Assembly: GCA_963820995.1 (NCBI GenBank)
Contig: CAWGCL010000011.1
Span: forward strand, 1 to 64,000
DNA length: 64,000 bases
Origin: JAGTVG01 sp963820995
GTDB taxonomy: Bacteria > Bacteroidota > Bacteroidia > Cytophagales > Cyclobacteriaceae
Direction of reading: 5' to 3'
This document shows, one piece after another, positions 49,713 through 62,115 of the stretch. The number at the start of each line of letters is the position of its first letter. The first letter of the stretch is position 1. The notes beneath the pieces are model-generated. The model ran no database searches, was not told the origin of the DNA, and was given only the letters and a program-made list of their open reading frames with translations. A program made the translations under genes and the position numbers.

Positions 49713-52136
49713 ATGAAACGAAATGCTCCTTTTTTCTTTGCCCTTTTATTATTTTTAAACCAGGCGAAAGCACAGTTAGATCTGGAATATCAACAACCAC
49801 CCGAACCAATAAAAAGCCTTATTCATGCTCCTGCCACACCTGCTGTAATGCTAAGCCCGGATGGGATTTGGCTGGCTATTCTTGAAAGACCCGAAATGCC
49901 ATCAATTGTTGAATTATCACAACCAGAGTTAAGAATTGCTGGATTAAGGATAAATCCAAAAAACAACGGCCCTAGCCGGGCCAGGCATTATTCAGGAATT
50001 ACCTTCCGTAAAACTGATGAACAATTGGAGTTTAAGTTTGATGAACTCAAAGGTGAAATACAGCTAGACAATTTACAATGGTCACCTGATAGCAAGAAAA
50101 TTGCCTTCACTACCATTGGTGACCAGGGAATTTCTTTATATGTATACGACCTGGAAAAAAGATTATTGATCACCATATCAGAAAATAATGTTAATGATGC
50201 CATTGGAAGAAATCCTTATCAATGGTTTTCTGATAGTTATCGGATGGTTTATAAAAAAATTGATGTCTCCAGGGAATTGCCACCGGAAAAAAACAGCATT
50301 CCAACTGGCCCAATCGTTCAGGAAACCACCGGGCGGAAGGCCCCTTCAAGAACTTATCAGGACCTTCTGCAGAATAAATATGACGAGGCCCTTTTTAATT
50401 ATTATACCAGCTCACAACTCGTTTTAGCAGATTTAGGTGGTGAAAATGTAGAAATAGGGAAAAAGGGGATTTTGAATTCAGTTTCTCCATCACCTGACGG
50501 GAATTATCTACTGGTCCAGAAAATTCACGAACCATTCTCCTATCTTGTACCTTATTATCGATTTCCGTTGATGGTTGAAATTTGGAGTCCTGATGGTGCA
50601 CTTGTTGAGCAAATTGCAGATATCCCATTAGCTGAAGAGATCCCTATAGGTTTTAATGCGGTAAGAAAAGGACCAAGATCATTTACCTGGCGATCCGATA
50701 TGCCAGCCGATCTGTATTGGGTGGAAGCCCTGGATGATGGTGATCCATCTAATGAAGCTGAATACAGGGACCAGTTATTTCATAAAACGATTCCTTTCAG
50801 CGATGATCCGATTCCTTCAGTTAAGTATAAACTCAGGTATAGTGGTATCACTTGGGGAAATGAGGATATCGCTATTACAAATGAGTACTGGTGGTCGACA
50901 AGGCAAATCATTACCAGCAGGTTTAATCCTGAACAACCACTTGGATCCAAAACAACGATATTTGACAGGTCATATGAAGACCGGTATAACGATCCAGGTA
51001 CATTCCAGACAAAATACAATGGTTATGGAAAGGAGGTATTGCTGACAAATTCGAAAGGCAACATACTTTATCTATTTGGAACGGGAGCTTCACCGGAAGG
51101 TAACAGACCATTTGTTGACATGTATAATATAAAAAAAGGATCAACATCAAGGTTATGGAGAAGTGAGGCACCCTGGTATGAAAGACCATTAAAATTGATT
51201 AACATAAAGAAAGAATTGGTGCTTACATACAGGGAATCTTCAGATTTACCCGCTAATGTGTTTATTCGGGATCTGAAAAAAGGAGGATTAACTGCATTAA
51301 CTGACTTTACGAATCCATATAAAGCTATGGATGGTGTTGAAAAACAAGTAATTTAGTATAAACGCGCCGACGGACTGCCTTTAAAAGGCGATCTTTATCT
51401 TCCGCCAGGATATAAAAAGGAAGATGGTCCGCTGCCTGTAATTATGTGGGCCTATCCGGATGAGTTTAAAAGTAAAGATGCGGCCGGACAGGTAACGGGA
51501 TCACCTTATCAGTTCATCAGATTATCCTATGGTTCCCCGCTGTTCTGGGTCACCAGAGGGTATGCTATTTTTGATGATATTAGTATGCCTGTGGTTGGCG
51601 AAGATGACGAAGAACCTAATGACACTTTTATTCCTCAACTGGTTTCCAATGCGGAAGCAGCCATCGATAAGTTAGTTGAAATGGGAATAGGAGATAAAAA
51701 CAGGATCGCTATCGGAGGTCATTCTTATGGGGCATTTATGACTGCTAATTTATTGGCCCATTCTGATTTATTTGCAGCCGGGATCGCCAGAAGCGGTGCC
51801 TATAACCGTTCCCTTACGCCATTTGGATTTCAGGCAGAGGAGCGTACATTCTGGGAGGCTCCGGAGATATATTTTCAGATGTCACCTTTTATGCATGCGG
51901 AGGAAGTAAATGAACCTATATTGTTGATACATGGTGAAGCAGATAATAATTCAGGCACCTTCCCAATGCAAAGCAAACGCTTTTACAATGCCATTAAAGG
52001 ACATGGCGGAACTGCACGATTAGTAATACTTCCCAATGAAAGTCATGGATACAGGTCTGAAGAATCAATTCTGCACATGTTGTGGGAGATGGATGAATGG
52101 CTTGAAAAATATGTAAAATCAAGACAAAGAGGATAA
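49713..52136 (+). CDS. S9-family peptidase, glutamyl-endopeptidase-like, interrupted by an in-frame TAG
   Basis: The secreted serine peptidase has 807 codons plus a stop. The first 540 residues form a beta-propeller whose start (YQQPPEPIKSLIHAPATPA) and LSPDGIWLAI resemble plant chloroplast glutamyl endopeptidase (S9D). The catalytic domain has Ser in GGHSYGAFM (about 670), Asp in HGEADNNSG (about 742) and His in NESHGYR (about 777). TAG 51354-51356 sits in frame between EKQVI and YKRADGLPLKGDLYLPPGY, at the propeller-catalytic junction; a single base change from CAG would create it. ATG 49713 starts the signal peptide. Confidence 0.82.
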
Positions 52137-52152
52137 TCTTTAAGTTGGATTT

Positions 52153-53022
52153 ATGATAAAGCGTATAATTTTTTCATTTACTATATTTTTATTCCTGACA
52201 TCCCTTTCCGGTTGCAATAAGGTAAAAATTGTGGATGGTGTTATGGATGAAGGGCAGGAATGCTTTGAAATAAAACTGGAAAATGCAACTTTATATTACC
52301 AGAAGGCAGCCGGTGGATTCTCAAGTATTATCGATAAGGAGGGTAATGATTGGATTGGCTTTCGAAAAGATAGTGTACAGGGATATCCTGAAAATGCAGC
52401 TTCTGAATACAGGGGGCTGCCTAACCTGGTTTTTGGATCTCACGATAATGGAGCAGGGCATCCCGGGTTTTATCAATGTCAAAGTACATTACTATCCGGG
52501 AACAAGATCAAGACAGTTTCAAATTCTGGGAACTGGGAATGGACTTGGACCTTTCATCCGATTTATGCAGAATTGGTGATTGAGAAGGTTGATCCTGAAC
52601 AATCATACTGGTTTCTCTATGAAGGCATCCCAGGAGGTAAATTCAGACCTCAATATCAATATTGGGGGACAGACAAGGGAGGCCTGAATAAAAGTATCCC
52701 TGACTATTTCCTAAATAACGCAGAATACGATCATTGGCAATGGGTGTATTTTGGGGATGAATCGGTTAACAGGGTATTTTATATTATACATAAGCAATCC
52801 GATCAGTTGATCGATACCTTTTCCTATCTTGGAAATACCGGTGAAGGTGTAATTTCCCCGGATGGCATGGTGGTATTTGGATTTGGTCGGGATAAAGGAG
52901 CTAAAACACTTTTTCAGGATGTAGGCCAAAAGTTCGTGATTGGTTTTGAGGAAATGAACATATCATCCATTGAAGGTCATAGCCAATTTGGTGTTTTGAT
53001 GGACCGGTTTCTGATAGAATAA
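52153..53022 (+). CDS. Lipoprotein of unknown function, probably beta-sandwich
   Basis: The 289-residue protein has a leader ending in SLSGC. The body is strand-rich with many aromatics: EIKLENATLYYQKAAGG, WIGFRKDSVQGYPE, then GNWEWTWTF and YWFLYEGIPGGKF. It resembles sugar-binding or mutarotase-like sandwiches that accompany glycan genes, but I cannot name a family or catalytic residues. It follows the S9 peptidase by 16 bases and is likely co-transcribed with it. Confidence 0.65.
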   Translation: MIKRIIFSFTIFLFLTSLSGCNKVKIVDGVMDEGQECFEIKLENATLYYQKAAGGFSSIIDKEGNDWIGFRKDSVQGYPENAASEYRGLPNLVFGSHDNGAGHPGFYQCQSTLLSGNKIKTVSNSGNWEWTWTFHPIYAELVIEKVDPEQSYWFLYEGIPGGKFRPQYQYWGTDKGGLNKSIPDYFLNNAEYDHWQWVYFGDESVNRVFYIIHKQSDQLIDTFSYLGNTGEGVISPDGMVVFGFGRDKGAKTLFQDVGQKFVIGFEEMNISSIEGHSQFGVLMDRFLIE

Positions 53023-53242
53023 TATATTTAAGTTACGAATCATGATCAGCATCAATAGAATTATGAACTACATTCCCTTAGAGTAAGGCGTTTTTTAGAT
53101 CTTAAGGATCATCCGGTATTTAGCTTAATTGATCATTTTCAAAAAGCATCCCTGTTTACAAAAATCAGGTTTACGATTATTTTACCTTACTATTAATCTT
53201 TTATTTTTTATGCATTCGTTTCACCTAACTTTTTAGATTTAT

Positions 53243-55595
53243 ATGAAATCATTACTAACACTAATTCTCTTTTTTATTCTTTCTTCAGCATATACAAAAA
53301 CCTATTCTCAGATACCCTATATTGATGAATGGGAATATATCCAAGTTGATGATACTAATCCCAAATATGGTGATTTCGGAGAACCCGAATGGTTAAGATA
53401 TTTTGGCGTGGATATGGGAGATGTCAGTTCGGATGGTTTTCTGGATATTATTACCGGACGCCATGTTTATATTAATCCGGGAGGTTCCATGTAGGGAGAG
53501 TGGAAAAAGATTGACCTGGGGCAAAATGTGGATGCTATACTATTTATGGATGTTGATGGGGATGAATTCGGTGATATCATTGCCCAGTCATTGCCTGATG
53601 TGTATTGGATTGAATCGGAAAGTCGCTGATGGGACTAAATGGAGAATTCAAAAGATCGGAGAAGTTCCTGCCACCAGCCATAAGAATAGCCAGGGATTCG
53701 AAAAAGGTCAGATTATTGCTGGTGGAACCCAGGAAATTTTGATTGCCGGTGATGGCAATGTTTATTGCTTTGAAGTTCCTGATAAACCTGAGAAAAGAGA
53801 ATGGCCACGTGTTCTGATTGGACGGAATACCTCTGATGAAGGCATTGGACTTGGAGATATTGATGGGGATGGAGATCTTGATCTAGCAACGGGAAGGCGA
53901 CCTGAAAATGGACCTGAACCCCTGATCGTTGTCTGGTTTGAAAATCCGGGAAGTTTGAAGGAAAACTGGGAATCTGTCGAAATCGGAAATACGAACCATC
54001 CAATTGACAGGGTTGAGATTGCCGACCTCAATGGGGATAGTAAAGCAGATATAATAATTACAGAAGAAAGGTATCCTGGCTTAGAGCCTGATGGTAATCT
54101 GTTCTGGTATGAATCTGCATGGTGATCCCAGGGCCGGCAATTGGAAGAGAAACAGAATTGTCACCCAATATTCCATGAACAACCTGGATATTGCGGATCT
54201 TGACGGAGATGGTGATATTGACCTGGTCACTAATGAACATAAAGGGCCAGACCTGGAAACCCAGATCTGGGAAAACGATGGAAAAGGGAATTTCAAAAAG
54301 GTTACAGTGGATTTTGGAAAGGAAAGCCATCTTGGTACTCAGCTTGCGGACATGGAAGGTGATGGCGATCTGGATATTGTCAGCATAGGATGGGACAATT
54401 ATAAATTTGTTCATCTGTGGCGAAATGATGCAATTCCTCCGAAGCCAGTTAAATGGTCACATTATTCAAGCGTGAATGGAGATATGCATGTTCCGAATGA
54501 AGGCGGGGAACAGACTGCATCGCTGGTTCTGGATATCGATAAAGACGGAACAAATGATTTTGTAATAACCGAACGAACAAATGCGCCATCGGTTACATGG
54601 TATAAATTCAATGATTATAAGTGGGACAGATATATTGTTGATGCTGGAAATCTACGTATCGAAGCTGGATCGACTTTTAATGATATTGATGGGGATGGAG
54701 ATGATGATATAGTATTTGCAGGAGAAGGAAGAAGCAATGAAGTCTGGTGGTGGGAAAACCCTTATCCCGATTATGATCCCGAAAAGCCCTGGAAACGGTA
54801 TAATATTAAGTCTTCAGGAGAAAACAAACATCATGACCAGCTTATTTGGGGACTATGACGGGGATGGAAAAGACGAATTAGCCTTCTGGAATCAGAATGC
54901 GAAAAAACTGTTCTGGGCAGAGATACCTGAAAATCCAAAATCAGTTAAAGAATGGGATCTGAAAGTAATCTATTCCTATAATGATGACAGCGAAATGCAG
55001 CAACTGGGACAGGAAGGGTATCCTGGATGGAAAGGAACAAACGAGCACGAGGGTCTGGCGATGGCCGATATTGATGGTGATGGAATACAGGATATTGTTG
55101 GTGGAGGAAGGTGGTTTAAATACGATGGAGAAAATGGATTCAAGGAAAATATTATCGATGCCAGTTATACATTCACAAGATCAGCAGCCGGACAGTTCAT
55201 TGAAGGCGGAAGGCCGGAAGTTATTTTAGTAGTGGGTGATGGAATTGCTCCAATGGTGATGTATGAGTATATAAATGGAACATGGATTGGGAAAAGCATT
55301 CTGGAAGAAGTGGATAATGGTCATACTTTGCATGCAGTTGATTTTAACCAGGATGGACATTTGGATCTTTTCAGTGCTGAAATGAGATTCGGGGAAGGGA
55401 ATCCGGATAGTAAAGCCCAGATTTTACTAGGTGATGGTAAGGGCAATTTCATAAAAACCATTATTAATATAGGTTATGGCAACCATGAATCCTGGGTTTC
55501 AGACCTTGATGGCGATGGGGATTATGATATTCTGGGGAAGCCGTATTCCTGGAAGATCCCCGAGGCTGGATATCTGGATCAACGAAGGTAATTAG
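53243..55595 (+). CDS. Secreted FG-GAP/VCBS repeat protein, heavily interrupted
   Basis: Joining fragments gives a 782-residue exported protein with about twelve calcium-loop repeats, e.g. DIDGDGDLDLA, DLDGDGDIDLV, DYDGDGKDELA and DLDGDGDYDIL. Such repeats build a seven-bladed integrin-alpha-like propeller that binds ligands or glycans. The signal peptide ends near TYSQ. Lesions are TAG 53492-53494 (between PGGSM and GEWKK) and four single-base insertions near 53615-53618, 54115-54122, 54848-54851 (a G4 run) and 55553-55556. After removing four bases the length is exactly 783 codons, ending WINEGN at 55595. Loss of the gene or residual sequencing error both fit. Confidence 0.72.
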
Positions 55596-55643
55596 AACCG
55601 GGATTTCGTTATAAAAATATTGAATTTGATTAATCCCCTAGAA

Positions 55644-56696
55644 ATGCGTTTCTCCAAAAAGATTGTACTCTTCTTCGTTTTTGATAGCTCGGATTTATCG
55701 CTTCCTGCAAATCAGACAAGGTTAAAAATTACGATTGCCTGGAAATAGAATTCTGGTATGGTAAGCACCAGGTGTTCGGCAAGCCAGGAATAGCACAAAA
55801 ATGGATCAATATCCTGGGAAATGTTAAGGCTGTTCATGGGATACAAACACTTTATTATTCCTTAAACGAAGAAGATACGGTCAAGCTTAGCTGGGGGCAG
55901 GATAAGCACAGGCTTTCCAACAATGGAGATTTTAATATTGATATCAATATTGAATCTGGCAAAAGTTGGAGACAATTCCGTAGAGGTATCAGTTATAGAT
56001 TCCGCCGGACATCATTATTTTGAAAGAATGACCTTCGATCTAATTTCCGGATCATCCTGGCCATTGCCCTATTCTGTTAACTGGTCTGAGGTGTCAAATA
56101 TACAGGATGTGGCTCAGATAGTTGATGGAAACTGGGAACTATCTTCAGAGGGGATTAGAACAAAAGATCCATGGTATGACAGGGTAATTGCAGTTGGAGA
56201 TAGTGCCTGGAGAAATTATGAACTAACTACCACTGTAATCTTTCATGGGTATACCTCTCCAGTTAAGGAGCCACCTAATTATGGTGTGTCTCATGCAGCA
56301 CTGGCTTCCAGATGGCCCGGACATGATCTGGACCCCTATCAACCTCACCGGAAATGGTATCCGCTTGGGGCGACTTGTGAATTCCAGTTGAAGGATGATC
56401 TGGATAGCTGCAGATGGAGGATCCTTGGTGGCCAACGTTTAAAAAAGGAGGATGATACGCAGCTTTTTCCAATACAACTAGGGAATAAATACAATCTAAA
56501 ATCACGTGTTGATATGATCGATAAGGACTCTACCCGGTATAGTGTGAAAATATGGTCTTTTAATGAGCCAGAGCCAGAGGATTGGGATCTGACTTCTATT
56601 GAAGGCCCTAGGGATATGCAATCTGGGAGTGCGCTCATCATTGCCCACAATACGGATGTCACCTTTGGCAATATCTATGTAAATCCTGTCAAATGA
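55644..56696 (+). CDS. Lipoprotein with LamG/DUF1080-like beta-sandwich, interrupted
   Basis: The 350-residue reconstruction starts at ATG 55644, passes a lipobox (FIASC) and shows EFWYGKHQVFGKPG, a motif-like start I know only from similar proteins next to FG-GAP genes. A cadherin/Ig-like segment follows (about 40-125). A jelly-roll domain at about 130-350 (YELTTTVIFHGY, GNKYNLKSRVDM, TFGNIYV) resembles LamG or 3-keto-disaccharide hydrolase domains and probably binds a glycan. Lesions are one missing base at 55683-55688 and one surplus A in the A4 run 55961-55964; net length is an exact multiple of three. Its stop overlaps the next start (ATGA). Confidence 0.65.
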
Positions 56697-57942
56697 AAAA
56701 TTTTATATTATACTTCCTGTTTAGTCTTATCTGTGCCGTTTCTATAGCACAACCCAAGCCGGGTGATGTTTTTAGAGAATATATATGGCTTCCTGATATG
56801 GTTGCTGAAGAGGAACATTTTCTGCGTGTGGGAGGCCGGTTCGATTATAAAATTTATGTGGATCATTTTCCTGCTGAAGGGCACAAATATGGGCATATTC
56901 CTTTAGGCCTGGACCTGGACCTTGTAGAGGCAATAAAAGCGGAACTGGTTCTAGAAAAAGTACAATCTCACGAAGACACAAAAGGTTTACAGGTACAGAT
57001 AAATGATAAAGAATGGTTACCTGTTCCTGATGCACCGGGTATTCCCGAACCACAATCCGCTTATATGCATCACTATTATCCCATAGTAGATATTCCTCTT
57101 GAATATTTAAACCATGGGATTGATAATACGATAAAACTAAAAGTCGACCCGGAACAGAAGTGGGACTGGCCACAAAATATTTTCTATGGACTGGTTTTCA
57201 GGATCTATTATAAGGCCACAAAAATTGAGCAAAGGACGGAGGTAGTATTCAAAGAGAGTCGCGGAGGAACTTCAACTGGAGATTGTAGCAGAAGGTGATC
57301 CTGAGAAAATTAATAGGGTCGAATATATCGGATTGTATACAGATTATAATTATGAAGGAGATGGCGTTTTTCACCAATGGCATTATCACTATCATAAAGG
57401 TAAGGTCATCAACCATATTGGGAATGGAGCTGGAAGTACATTTTCATTATTTTTGGGATTTATCATGGCTTCCTGACCAGGAAAATCCAATAGAAATTGG
57501 CGCCAGAGTAGTTGATCAGGATGGGTTGATATATTTTTCGAAATCAGAAAAACCATATGATATGCCTTCAAGGCATTTTAAAATTGCACTGTATGAAACC
57601 TATGATGTCCCTGAAAATTTTGTTACCCGGGAAGATTCTTTTTATACACATTTTGATATTGACAACAACCTGAAAAAAGCTGTTGCCTGGCAGATATCAT
57701 GGGTTAGCTGGAGCCCTGGCTATGCCAATGGGATTTACGTGAATGATATAGAAATTCTGGATCACGAAGGGCCTAAATATGTATACTTTGTCCATCTGCA
57801 TCAATTTGATAACATAGGTATATTAAAATCCGGTCAAAATACAGTAGCTACAGGAAAAACCCCTCTGTATGATGGAAAGATGGTCCATGGAATGGAAGTT
57901 CAATGGCCAGGAATGATGATCAAGGTGAAATATAAAAAATAG
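56693..57942 (+). CDS. Secreted protein of unknown function, interrupted by two frameshifts
   Basis: The start overlaps the upstream stop by four bases (ATGA), a mark of translational coupling. After correction of surplus G near 57263-57264 and 57432-57433 the protein has 415 residues. A signal peptide (cleaved near SIAQ) is followed by a region with FREYIWLPDM and RFDYKIYVDHFPAEGHK, then beta-rich stretches including HFHYFWDLSWLPDQ and EDSFYTHFDIDNNLK. It is probably a multi-sandwich surface or periplasmic protein. I do not recognise a family. The shared strand and coupling suggest one functional unit with the FG-GAP and LamG-like proteins. Confidence 0.6.
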
Positions 57943-58199
57943 AATCCCTAAACTCTTTTCCCTGCACAGATATCTTGCGAATCACCATTTTACAACCACT
58001 ATTATCAACAAATAATTTATTATTTCTAAATATTTTTTAGTAATCCATTACCACCCAAATGGTTGATTTTTAAACAATTGAAGTACAATTAAGTTTAATA
58101 TTTAAGTAAGAAAATTCGAACTTCAGAATTGCTTCAGATTTGCTACAAATTTTAATCAGAATCCGTGCTTTTATTTGTAAAAACATAAAATAAAGGTAA

Positions 58200-60610
58200 A
58201 TGAGAAAAATTCATGTTTTAATATTACTGTTTTTTTTCTTAATAATATCTACAATCTCAAAAGCCAATGTTTCCGGGACCGTAAAAGGGTTGATTATTGA
58301 CAAGGAAGATGGGCAGCCCCTGGAATTTGTTTCTGTTGCCATTTATAATACTCCTGATGAATCCCTTGTTACAGGTACTGTATCCAATGAAGAGGGAATA
58401 TTCGAGATCAAGGGCCTGGCAGTTGGAGATTACTACCTTGAGGTTACATACATAGGTTATGATAAAGCTTCGGTAGAAGATATCAATATTAATTCTGGCA
58501 GAACCCATATTGAGATTGAAGACATCATCCTGCCGCGTGCAGCAAATCAGCTTGATGAAGTTGAGATAGTTGCTGAAGAACTGGGTATAGAGTATAAAAT
58601 TGATAGAAAAGTAATAAATGTTAGTCAACAGTTAACCGCGGCCTCAGGTACGGCAGTTGATATTCTTGAGAACGTACCATCCATTACTGTGGATATAGAT
58701 GGCAATGTAGCTCTGCGAGGTAGCAGCGGATTTATGGTATTGATCGATGGGATCCCTTCTGTTTTGGATCCTTCTGAAGCTTTGCAGCAGATACCATCCA
58801 ATTCGATTGAAAACATTGAGATAATCACGAATCCCAGTGCTAAGTTTAATCCGGATGGGACAGCAGGTATTATCAATGTGATTACCAAGAAAGACAGGCT
58901 GAAAGGACTCTCCGGGACGGCAGATATAAATGCTGGAACCTATGGCCGATTAGGAGTTGGTTTGCTGGCCACATATACTAAAAAGAAATGGAGTCTGTTT
59001 TTTGGCGGGGATTATAACAAAGGTGATCGGCCCGGCTTTTCATCGAGTGAGCGGGTAACTACAAAAAATGATACTACATATTTTACACGATCTGAGGGCG
59101 ACAGGAACAGAACCAGGGACTTTTGGGTTATCCGGGGTGGATTCAATTATCTTTTTTCTGAAAATGATCTGTTCAATGTGGAATTTAATTATGGTTATCG
59201 AAGTGGAGAAAGTTACGCCAACCAGAACTATGAAGAATGGATAGAGCCTGGCTCTTCAGCAATCAGCAGGTATCTTAGTCAGGAAACATCCTTTCGTGGA
59301 GGTAATTTCTATTCTATAAATGCTACCTTCAAACACGACTTTCAAACACCAGGTCATAATCTTTCCGCCGGTATTTCATATAGAAGCCGGGAAGGGGAGG
59401 ACACTTCTACAAACCAATTACTGGATAGTGCAGGCAACATAAGCAATGGCCAGATAAATGTGGAAGATGGTCCGGGACACGTGTTGCAATTAAATCTTGA
59501 TTATGTCCTTCCTATTGGGGAAGCCAATAAATTTGAGACTGGATATCAGAGTCGTATTGGGAAGAAGTACAGATCTGACAGAACTATATGTTTATGATGA
59601 AGCATCAGGCGAATTTGAGAAACAGCCTGAGTTCAGTAATGAAACAGACTATTCGCGCGATATACACTCATTATATGCGATATATGGGGGAGAAAAAGGA
59701 AAATTTGGATATCAGGTTGGGTTACGCGGGGAATACACATACAGGGTAATTGAATCTGCTAAGATTGTTGAGAAATCATATATCGAGCGGTTGGATTATT
59801 TTCCATCAATTCATATTTCCTATAAATTACCAGCAGAGCAGCAGGTCATGGCCAGCTATTCCCGGCGTATTGAACGGCCAAGATCCTGGTATCTTGAACC
59901 ATTTATTACATGGGAAGACGCTTTCAACGTAAGGCAGGGAAATCCGGACTTGAAGCCGGAATACATAGATGCACTTGAAGCGGCCTATCTGGTAGGATTT
60001 GGTGAGCATTCACTTTCATTTGAAGGATATTATCGCATTACAAATAATAAAGTAGAACGCATTCAGAAGTGTATATGCGGAAAATGTGATGTTATCGAAG
60101 CCGGAGAATGTAGGCCAGGATTTTGCACTTGGTGGTGAACTGGCTTTAGGTTTGAGCCTGTTTAAATGGTGGAAAATGGATGTTTCCGGAAACTTTTATC
60201 AATACCGGCTTGAAGGTGAATATGAGGAAATTGTTTTTGAGAGACAAAGCTTTAACTGGAATACCAGGTTGAGCAATACATTCAGGTTTGGAGAAGGAAC
60301 AAGAATTCAGTTGAACTCCAGATACAACAGTGCTACTGTTACCGCTCAGGGAACCAGGGGAGATTACTGGACTGCAGATATTGCAGTCAGTCAGGAATTT
60401 TTCAAAAAAAGGATGACCGCCATCCTGCAGGTACGTGATATGTTTGGTAAAGTAGTCAGGGATCGGGAATCGATGGGAACTGATTTTATGTCCAGAAGTG
60501 AATATTATAATGAAGCGCCGCAAGTCAGGCTTACTGTTAACTATCGTTTCAATAATTATAAGAGAAAGAGAAATGGCGATGAAGGCGGTGGCGATGGTGA
60601 TGAGTTTTAA
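58200..60610 (+). CDS. TonB-dependent outer-membrane receptor (CarboxypepD_reg-like, plug, barrel), interrupted
   Basis: The 802-residue reconstruction has a signal peptide (to about 22) and a CarboxypepD_reg-like domain at 27-110 (GTVKGLIIDKEDGQPLEFVS). The plug domain follows at about 125-235 (VDILENVPSITVDIDGNV, VLIDGIP), then a beta-barrel of the OMP_b-brl type ending RLTVNYRF. It imports a ligand or a siderophore-like compound with TonB energy. It is not a SusC: no SusD follows and the plug is of the shorter type. One surplus base lies at 59561-59566 and one surplus A at 60067-60068; the corrected length is exactly 803 codons. A good terminator follows. Confidence 0.8.
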
Positions 60611-60653
60611 AGTTTAGAATTTTGCATATATACAAGTAAAGTTGGATTGTGTA

Positions 60654-60690
60654 GGCACCGCGTTTTGGCGTGGTGCTTTTCGTTTTCTAT
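60654..60690 (+). terminator. Intrinsic terminator after the TonB-dependent receptor
   Basis: GCACCGCG (60655-60662) pairs with CGTGGTGC (60669-60676), one G-T pair, around a 6-base loop, and is followed by TTTTCGTTTT. This is a good plus-strand terminator 45 bases past the receptor stop, just before the stop of the facing PD40 gene. Confidence 0.7.
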
Positions 60691-61933
60691 AGATTAATTT
60701 CTGTGTAGCATATGCCAAAAGTTTCATCCCGGTATACATTGAAATAAAGATATTGCCCATCCGGGCTCCAGGACATTTCTCCAAATATATAATCATTCAG
60801 ATCTCCTGTAACCTGGATCAATTGTTCCGAAGATAGATCTTTGATCCATATCTCATCCCTACCTGATCTGAATGACAGAAAGGCCAGATATTTTCCGTCA
60901 GGGAAAAAGACGGATGCTGATCAATCCAGATCGACTCTACTATTGGGCTTATTTGCTGATCTTCCAGATTAAGTGCATATATATTCTGATAACTATTATC
61001 GTTTGTCCTCGAGAAGGCTAGCATGCTATTATCCGGAGAAAAACTCATTCTTTCATGAAAAGCCTTGAACTCCGGATTACCCGAAAATGGGCTATAAGAA
61101 AGAGATGCCAGATCCAGAGAATACACATCCCATAAAGAATATCTGCTATCATTGTATGAAAGAAATACAATCGACTGACCATCGGGATGCCACACCGGGA
61201 TTTCAAATTTGTTTTCGCCTGAAGTTAACTGGATGACCGAATCAGAGGCTGGTATATAAAGACCTATATTTGAAACATCAGTATTAAAATCTTCGATAAA
61301 ACTAGAGTGAAATGTGATTTGGTCGCCTTCCGGTGACCATAATGCGTAAAAAGTCTTCGGCAGCAGAAGTTCTTCCAGCTTACTTGTCAGATTGAATTCC
61401 ATTGCAGAATATTCCTCACAGCAACGGCCATCCTGGCGCCAGTCAAATAATCTTGAATATAGAAATTCTGTGCCATCTTTTGAAAAATTGCCCAGTTGCA
61501 GGTTATAATCATAAGGTAGCTCAATCAATCGTTCTTGTGTTGGATTTGATCGATATTGTATATGCAATGGAGGGCTTATAAATGGATTCCCTTTACTTGA
61601 AATGGCCTTTAACCTGAAATAATGATCAGATCCGGGATCCTTTGTCTCAAATAAATATTGGGCGGTTCTTTCCCCTTCGAAAATGATCTTAAAATCTAAT
61701 GTATCATCTTGCGAGTGCAGTATCTGGATTTTATCGGCGAACACAACATCAGGTGTAAATATATAGGAGGACGAATATGCAAGTGCGTAGGCCTGCCATT
61801 CCAATAAAATTCAATCAGCGTTCCTGGAAGCGACCAATTGAGTTGGCATAGTATATTTATTCGGATAGATTTTTTCATCGGAACATACTGTGAAGATGGG
61901 AAGAAGAAACAATATCAGGAAAGCTTTTCTCAT
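60687..61933 (-). CDS. PD40/WD40-like beta-propeller lipoprotein (TolB-like), interrupted
   Basis: From ATG 61933 the leader reaches FTVCSDEK, a weak lipobox. A fibronectin-III-like stretch (ILLEWQAYAL to FRLKAISSKG) is followed by PD40 blades such as WSPEGDQITFHS, WHPDGQSIVFLS and FSPDNSMLAFSR, the pattern of TolB and related propellers. A TGA at 61811-61813 interrupts the leader region, and one T is missing from the run at 60904-60908 (A5 on the plus strand). With that restored the last blades read WSPDGQYLYFN and end at 60687. The reconstruction has 416 codons including the TGA and stop. The role is probably scaffolding or glycan/peptide sensing in the periplasm. Confidence 0.72.
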
Positions 61934-62115
61934 ACTGCAATCAAAAATTTTCTTCAATGACCCGGGATAAGAACTTGAGGTTGGAATGGAGATATATTAC
62001 TGCCGGCAATATGAAAGATCCTGAGAGGACCCGTCAGGTAAGGACCAAATATATTTTATTGGAATTAATCGTAATCTAGGAATTTCAACTAAATGAAATT
62101 CAAGGGGTTTACGAA

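Noticed and set aside
51354..53494. Recoding of TAG as a sense codon
   Set aside because: Two in-frame TAGs occur in this area, but TAG ends normal genes at 7603, 15477 and 35130, and TGA and TAA are also used as stops.
53713..54414. Several minus-strand frames opposite the FG-GAP gene
   Set aside because: They mirror the repeated GAT-GGN-GAT codons of the calcium loops and have no family-like features.
58200..60610. SusC assignment for the TonB-dependent receptor
   Set aside because: No SusD follows and the protein is about 800 residues with a shorter barrel; SusC proteins are usually near 1000 residues and paired with SusD.
60614..60796. Minus-strand 60-codon frame between the receptor and PD40 genes
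   Set aside because: It overlaps the terminator and the restored C-terminal end of the PD40 gene in another frame.
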